NCBI GenBank assembly: GCA_013180625.2
Contig: SNVD02002289.1
Span: 744,001 to 808,000, forward strand
Length of the DNA: 64,000 nt
DNA from: Boswellia sacra
Lineage: Eukaryota > Streptophyta > Magnoliopsida > Sapindales > Burseraceae
Direction: 5' to 3'
Shown: piece by piece, positions 58,090-64,000 of the stretch
How positions within the stretch are numbered: the stretch's first letter is position 1
How the letters are laid out: the number at the start of each line of letters is the position of its first letter
Notes under the pieces: generated by a model
The model's input: only the letters and a program-made list of their open reading frames with translations
Database searches by the model: none
Told to the model about the DNA's origin: nothing
Made by a program: the position numbers and the translations under genes

Positions 58090-58598
58090 ACAAACTTTGT
58101 TATGAAGCTTCTTTGCTTCGAGAACTACATAAGAAATCCCTCAACATATTCGCGATTCTAAGATGATCCTTCATGCTTGAACAAGGTGAACCAGTCTTGA
58201 GCATCAAATGCATCATCTTGATAACAGAAGTTGCATTATCCATGCATATAGCTCCCTCTTCACGGCAGAAAAAATAGGTCCGAAATGGCCGAAATAAACT
58301 TCTAACAGACCCTTCTTCGGCTTGTGCATGCCACGTTGACGCAAAGCCAAAAATATCAGCCTTTTCTTCAATGTGCAAAGCCCCAGCTGCCTCTCTAAGT
58401 TGCAGAGAAGTCGTACACATGTGCCAAAACTTGAGCAGGAATTGCAGTCGAGGAGTGAGCTGACTTGGGGCAGTGAAGAGCAGCCTTGGCATAATTTCAT
58501 GTTTAGAAACAAGATTGCAAAATCTACCATCCCATCTTTCACACAGAATGATCCTGGAAGGTGACTCATTGCCTAGCGATGGTGAGCCAAAGGTTACG
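58090..58598 (-). pseudogene. PAD4: PAD4-like lipase-like protein fragment
   Basis: The minus-strand frame has VTFGSPSLGNESPSRIILCE, RWDGRFCNLVSKHEIMPRLL, a region around QLTPRLQFLLKFWHM and PFRTYFFCREEGAICMDNAT. This is the alpha/beta-hydrolase part of PAD4, an EDS1 partner in basal and resistance-gene immunity. The exon probably starts after an AG near 58599. At its 3' end, after KDHLRI, the frame shifts and a stop appears (YVEGFLM, stop, FSKQRSF in the next frame). The catalytic-Ser region, the rest of the N-terminal domain and the C-terminal EP domain are absent. EDS1 and SAG101 are relatives, but the FFCREEGAICMDNA stretch fits PAD4 best. Confidence 0.72.
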
Positions 58599-58841
58599 CT
58601 TAACACTGACAAGTGAAATACTGAACAAATTCCCGAATTTATTCTATCAACATCGAAGACCATGCACACAACTTGCGACTCCAACTTTGATATTCAAAAA
58701 CAGCAAAAGGACTCTATTTTCCCCTTCCCTCATGAACAATGCACAAGGTTATAGATACCATAATCCACTTTAATATTACCATTTCTTATTCAGACGCAAA
58801 CACAATCAAGTAACCAGGAAACATTAAAGAAGAAATTGACC

Positions 58842-58965
58842 GCTAAGAGTCTAGCTTCTTGCTCAAGGCGTTTAAGTTCAGCTTCTAGTCTATGCTTGCC
58901 TCTGGCATCACCAGCTCCAAAGACACAGTTCTCTAAGGTGCCAGAACTCGGAATTCGACCTATCA
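58842..58965 (-). pseudogene. G-protein gamma subunit exon fragment
   Basis: The minus strand encodes FGAGDARGKHRLEAELKRLE followed by QEARLLAV. This is the conserved start of the coiled coil of plant heterotrimeric G-protein gamma subunits (DxRGKHRxxAELKRLEQEARxLEEEL). After LL the match ends in unrelated codons. The rest of the coiled coil, the DPLL-containing G-beta contact and the C-terminal lipidation motif are not present. It lies on the same strand as the PAD4-like fragment, about 240 bp away. Confidence 0.7.
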
Positions 58966-59155
58966 GATTGCATCTCTCAATATAAGAATTTAGAAAGGAA
59001 AAAAAAAAAAGAATTCCCAGTAACAAAACAACCCAGGATATTATGATGAAAGTTCAAAATTTTAACCAAAATGATTTCTATTATTAGTTGCTACCATTTT
59101 GAAAGCATCCATAATCCCGGCCAATTCCCACACAACAATTTTTAACCAAACACCT

Positions 59156-59726
59156 TGTTGCGCAGAATCGGAAGCGAAAGCAAGAGAACAACCAAAATGC
59201 AACCACAAACTATGCTAGATAATTGAATATAATAGCAACTAAAGAGGCAACCAATCAATCAACAATGCAAAATAGAAAGAACACCAAGATTTAACGAGGT
59301 TCGGTATAAAAACCTACGTCCTCGGGCGCCGCTGAAGAAACCTTCCACTATCTTCAAAGAGAATTACAAACTTTTAGGCCACAATACAAATACCACAACT
59401 ATTGGGCCAAACTGCAATTACCTAAATAGTTGGGTCAAATTATAATTACCCAAACAATTAGGTAATACTACAAATATCCAAAATCAAAGGGGGAAAAGCA
59501 AATATTATAAACTTTAAGGTCCTTAATGAAAGGCCCTTAAACTATAAGGTCTTGTATGTGAGACTTTACAAATATAGAGAGTAGAGTAGAATTTCTAATG
59601 GGACAAATAAGTAAGAAGACTTGACTTTAATTTATAAACTTAAATCTCTCCAACACAAAGACTCCCACTCCATGTGGGATCCTTACACACACACATATAA
59701 TTGGCTAAAGAGCCAAAACTCCAACA
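59156..59726 (-). repeat. Copia D 3' LTR
   Basis: 571 bp; minus strand TGTTGGAGTTTTGGCTC to GCGCAACA. Same subfamily as copia A, which is 40 kb away in the opposite orientation. Confidence 0.92.
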
Positions 59727-59826
59727 ATTCTCCACCTTGGCGATTTAGCCAATCCACCACAAAATTTTTCTTTTCCCTTATTCTCTATCACAGCTGCAAC
59801 GCCTCCAAATGCGTCCAATGGCGCAG

Positions 59827-62800
59827 TCAAACTCGTACAATGTTGATCAAGTCCAAACAATGACTGAACTTGATCACTGTCACAATCTGAGCCAACATAT
59901 CTGCGGGATTCTCGGCAGTCTCAATCTTCTGAAGTAATATTTTTTCTTCATCAATATTCTCCTGCATAAAATGATACCGAACATCAATATGCTTCGTACG
60001 AACATCGAACACTGGATTCTTCGCTAAGTGGATAGCACTCTGACTGTCAGAATAAAGAATGATCTTCTTCTGCCCAATTCCTAATTCATCCAGCAATCCT
60101 TGTAACCAAATAGCTTCCTTCACAGCCTCTGCCATTACCATATACTCTGCCTCTGTAGTAGACAAAGCCACTGTAGACTGTAAAGTAGACTTCTAACTCA
60201 CTGGTCCTCTTGCAAGAGTAAACACATAACCGATTGTCGACCGACGTTTATCCAAATCACCAGCATAATCTGAATCAACATAACCAATAGCATACTGATC
60301 ACACGTATCATCCCTCTCAAAGACTAAGCCAACGTCTACGGTTTTCAGCAAATACCGTTGAATCCATTTCACTGCTTGCCAATGTCCTTTACCAGGATCA
60401 TGCATGTACCTGCTTACAACTCCAACTGCATATGAAATGTCAGGTCTTGTACACACCATAGCATACATTAGGCTACCAACTGCATGAGCATATAGAACTC
60501 GAGACATATACTCTCGTTCCTCATCTTTACTAGGAGATAAAGATGTATTGAGCTTCATATGAGGAGAAAGTGGAGTACTTATAGGTTTTGACTGCTCCAT
60601 AATGCCAAACCGCTGTAATACCTTCTTCAGATATTGCTTATGAGTCAAACAAATCTTGCTTCTCCCTCCATCTCTGCTAATCTCCATACCTAGTATCTTC
60701 TTAGCTTCATCCAAATCTTTCATCTCAAACTCTCGATTCAACTGAGTCTTCAACTTTGCAATTTCTTTGACATTCGTCGAAGCTATCAACATATCATCTA
60801 CATACAAGAGTAGATAAATGAAAGAACCATCATGTAGCCTCCGAAAATACACACAATTATCAAATTTGCTTCTTGTGTACCTCTGACCCATCATAAATCG
60901 ATCAAATCGCTTGTACCACTGTCTTGGAGATTGCTTCAAACCATAAAGCAATCTTTTCAATTTGCATACAAATTTTCTTTACTAGCAACTTTGAATCCCT
61001 CTAGCTGAGTCATATAGATTTCCTCTTCCAAGTCACCATGTAAAAATGCAGTTTTTATATCAAGTTGAATTAGTTCCATATTCATCTGAGCTACCAAGGC
61101 CAACAAAATTCTAATAGAAGAATGTTTCACAACTGGAGAAAATAACTCATTGTAGTCAATTCCTTCCCTCTGAGCGTAGCCTTTAGCCACCAACCTTGCC
61201 TTGTAGCGGATGTTATTCTTGTCAGGAAATCAATCTTTTTTTGCATATACCCATTTGCACCCAATTACCTTTTTACCCTTCGGTAGTTGAGCTAGCTCCC
61301 AAGTTTCATTCTTTTGAAGAGACTGCATCTCTTCGCTCATAGCCATCTTCCATTGATCAACTTCAGAACATCTGAATGCCTCTCTATAAGTGGAAGGAAC
61401 ATCAGCATCTACAATTGGAAGTGCATAGGCCACCATATCAGCAAATCGAGCAAGTCTGTGAATCTCACGTCTTGGCCTATCAATTGCAATAGATTCTTGT
61501 TGCTGTTGAGGTTCCTGAGTAGAACCCTCTCCATCATCTCCCAAATCCTCCTCTGTCATAGGAGTACCATTATCTGTCACAACAGATCTAACTGGGTTCA
61601 ATGTCGTTGTTTCAAACTCCACCTGCTGTGGAGTACCATTCACCTTTTGTCTAGTTTTCTGATTTCTTCAACATTGAAGACTCATCAAATGTCACATCTC
61701 GAATGGATACAATCTTCCTCGAACTAGGACACCAAAGACGATATCCTTTTACTCCAGAAGCAAATCCCAAGAAAATCGCTTTCTTGGCTCTAGGATCCAG
61801 CTTAGATTCTTTCACATGATAATATGCAATAGAACCAAAAACATGTAAAGAATCATAATCAGAAACAGGTTGTCTAGACCATACCTCTAATAGACTTCTA
61901 TCACCAATAGTAACTCAAGGTAGATGATTAATGAGATGACACGCATAAGTCACAGCCTCAGCCCAAAATTTCTTGCCCAACCCAGCATTGGACAACATAT
62001 ACCAAACTTTCTCCAACAATGTCCGGTTCATGCGTTTTGCCACCCCATTCTGCTGCGGTGTACCTCTAACAGTAAAATGACGTACAATACCTTCATCTCG
62101 ACACAATTTCAAAAATTGATCACTACAATACTCAGCACCATTATCTATTCTGATATGCTTGATTTTCTTGCCAGTTTGTGTCTCAATCATCTTTTTCCAC
62201 TTAAGGAAAACCCCAAGTATATCATCTTTTGATTTCAAATAGTACACCCAAGTTCTTCTGGAAAAGTCATCAACAAAAGTAACAAAGTAGTGCCTACCTC
62301 CCATTGGTGCGGTTTTAGTAGGTCCCCACACATCTGAATAAACATAATCAAGAATACCCTTGGTATTATGAATAGCGGTGCCAAATTTCACTCTCTTCTG
62401 CTTTCCCAGAACACAATGCTCACAAAAATCCAGCTTACAGGTCTTTGCACCTTTCAATAAGCCTCGTTTCACAAAACTGGATAAGGCTTTCTCACCTGCA
62501 TGTCCCAATCGCATATGCCACAGTCTCGTGATCTCTGAATCTGTATCATTATCAGAAACCATAGCCGCTGATCCAATAACCGTACTACCATTATAGTAAT
62601 ACAAGTTGTTTCTCCTAGTGCCTTTCAATACCACAAGAGCTCCTGAAGTGACCCTCAAAATACCATCACGAATAGCTATACCACAACCTTTAGATTCCAA
62701 GGCTCCTAAAGAGATGAGATTCTTCTTCAGCTTCGGTACATACTGAACATCTGTCAGAACTCTAGTGAGTCCATCATGATTCCTCAATCGGATCGAACCT

Positions 62801-63802
62801 ATCCCAGTAGTATGGCAAATATCATCATTGACCATATACACAACTCCACAATTAAGCTCTTCAAATTGAAAAAACCATTCCCTATGTGGACACATATAAT
62901 AAGTACAACCCGAATCCATAATCCACTCATTAGAACTAGAAGTGGATGGGTGACCAACTAGACATATATTTGAATCACTATCATCCTCACGCTCAACAAC
63001 ACATGCATCAGAAACAGCCTTGCCCTTATCTTTCTTTTTCAACTTAGGACAATCTTTCTTCCAATGCCTTTCTTACGATAAAAAGCACACTCATCTTTTC
63101 CTAATCTACCCCTCGACCAAGATTTTTCCCTTTTTCCTAGTTTCCTACTTTGACTATGCCCTCTCACTATCAATGCATCTACTGACTCATCCCTATGTTC
63201 CCTTTGATCTCTCTTACGAATTTCATAATTCAACAAAGCAGAACAAACTTTTTCAAACGACAGTTTATCTTTCCCATGGATAAGAGTAATGCACAAATGA
63301 TCTAATTCATCCGGAAGTGAGCCAATCAATAACATAGCCTTAATTTCATCTTTGAAGGTTTCATCTAAGTTTAACAAATCAGCAATTAACTTATTAAACT
63401 CATCAATATGAGAACTGATGCTCGTACCTGGTTTCAACTGAAGATGGAGCAATCTCTTCAATAGATACAGCCGATTCTTATTGCTTTTCTTCATATATTT
63501 ATTTTGCAGCGCTTCCACAGTTTGCTTACAGATGTCTCTTTCGTGAACGGATACTTTTGTTCTCTACACAAGCAAGAGCGAATCAACCCACAAGCTTTTA
63601 TATTTAACCTATCCCAATCTCTTGCATTGATATCTTCTGGTTTTGTTTCTTCTAGAACAATATCCAAATATTGCTGATACAACCCGTCCAACAACTCACC
63701 CTGCCATAAGCCGAAATTATTTAGACCATCAAAATTTTCAACATCTATTTTTGCATCTATCACAGTCACTGTCTTCTCCAGCACAGTTGACGATGATGCC
63801 AT
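59827..63802 (-). pseudogene. Copia D gag-pol, mutated
   Basis: Gag starts at ATG 63802 (MASSSTVLEKTVTV). Visible breaks in order: a single-base loss near 63507; a single-base loss in the zinc knuckle near 63055, where the second Cys also reads Tyr (CAFYRKKG); a stop at 61915 after CHLINHLP; disruptions near 61650; a stop near 61230; a single-base loss near 60957; and Trp to stop near 60190. Between them the domains are clear: protease WIMDSGCTYYM, integrase LWHMRLGHAGEK and DNGAEY, RT QSPRQWYKRFDRFM and YVDDMLIAS, RNase H STTEAEYMVMAEAVKE. The catalytic residues of RT are kept although the frame is not. Confidence 0.9.
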
Positions 63803-63967
63803 CACCACCTCTCACAGATAAACTCGATACACAAATCACCAATAACCAAGCTCCAAACAAACACTATATTCAATAACTAGCAATCCACACTCAACAGCCC
63901 AGAATAGTAGCAAGTGCTTCAATGAAATAGCCATTAACTACCCAAAACCTTAGGCTCTGATACCAAT

Positions 63968-64000
63968 TGTTGTGCAGAATCGAAAGCGAAAGCAATAGAA
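63968..64000 (-). repeat. Copia D 5' LTR, partial
   Basis: Only the last 33 bp of the LTR are inside the window (minus strand ending GCACAACA next to the primer site). Confidence 0.85.

Larger units (their letters stand above)
59156..64000 (-). mobile_element. Ty1/copia LTR retrotransposon D, cut by window edge
   Basis: Minus-strand element of the same family as A-C. The 3' LTR is at 59156-59726. The primer site (63954-63966, TTGGTATCAGAGC on the minus strand) and the first 33 bp of the 5' LTR (63968-64000) show that all internal sequence is in the window. The base next to the 3' LTR gives CACCT (59151-59155) as the candidate target duplication; its partner lies outside the window. Confidence 0.93.

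Overview
The window is plant nuclear DNA from a eudicot. The evidence is spliced genes with GT-AG introns, a plastid stearoyl-ACP desaturase, a CC-NBS-LRR resistance pseudogene, PAD4-like and UBP14-like sequence, and many Ty1/copia elements with initiator-Met tRNA primer sites. A Citrus-like woody dicot is my guess from the feel of the resistance and PAD4-like sequences; I could not test it. Only one gene looks intact: the three-exon acyl-ACP desaturase at 41276-43196 on the minus strand. Almost everything else is transposon, gene fragment or diverged non-coding duplication. Layout: (1) 1-10460 holds fragments of at least three unrelated genes, all on the minus strand and still with introns: beta-hexosaminidase, UBP14 and a DExH-box helicase, plus two unrecognised exon-like blocks. 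Two diverged direct repeats of about 320 bp (3071-3385 and 10141-10460) lie on the 5' side of the two groups. This is how chimeric gene-capturing transposons look, but I could not define the element ends. (2) 10556-19340 is a CC-NBS-LRR pseudogene on the minus strand, split by copia element A (12388-18657, 5-bp target duplication), which itself carries an 849-bp hAT element with an 8-bp target duplication. (3) 19800-20853 is a 5' LTR plus partial gag of a second copia family, cut off where the next region begins. (4) 21031-52900 is a diverged tandem array of a non-coding segment. It has three main units (about 21.0-29.7, 29.9-40.5 and 45.6-52.9 kb), with the desaturase gene between the second and third. 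Copia B, copia C, a 3.87-kb solo LTR, an 885-bp hAT element and a SINE each sit in one unit; for most of them the uninterrupted site is visible in sister units. (5) 53680-57324 is a Mutator-like element with long inverted repeats and a perfect 9-bp target duplication; it contains a 1765-bp solo LTR with its own 5-bp target duplication. (6) 58090-58965 has a PAD4-like pseudogene fragment and a G-protein gamma subunit exon fragment. (7) 59156-64000 is copia D on the minus strand, running off the window. Copia A-D are one Tork/Tnt1-like family. The order gag, protease, integrase, reverse transcriptase, RNase H is visible in A, B and D; C has lost the start of gag. All are mutated, but B keeps an uninterrupted 758-codon integrase-RT-RNase H frame. 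I see no tRNA, rRNA, CRISPR array or bacterial-type feature, and no convincing new multi-gene system. The most informative parts are the nested, target-duplication-verified insertions with sister empty sites, and the unexplained same-strand gene-fragment cluster.
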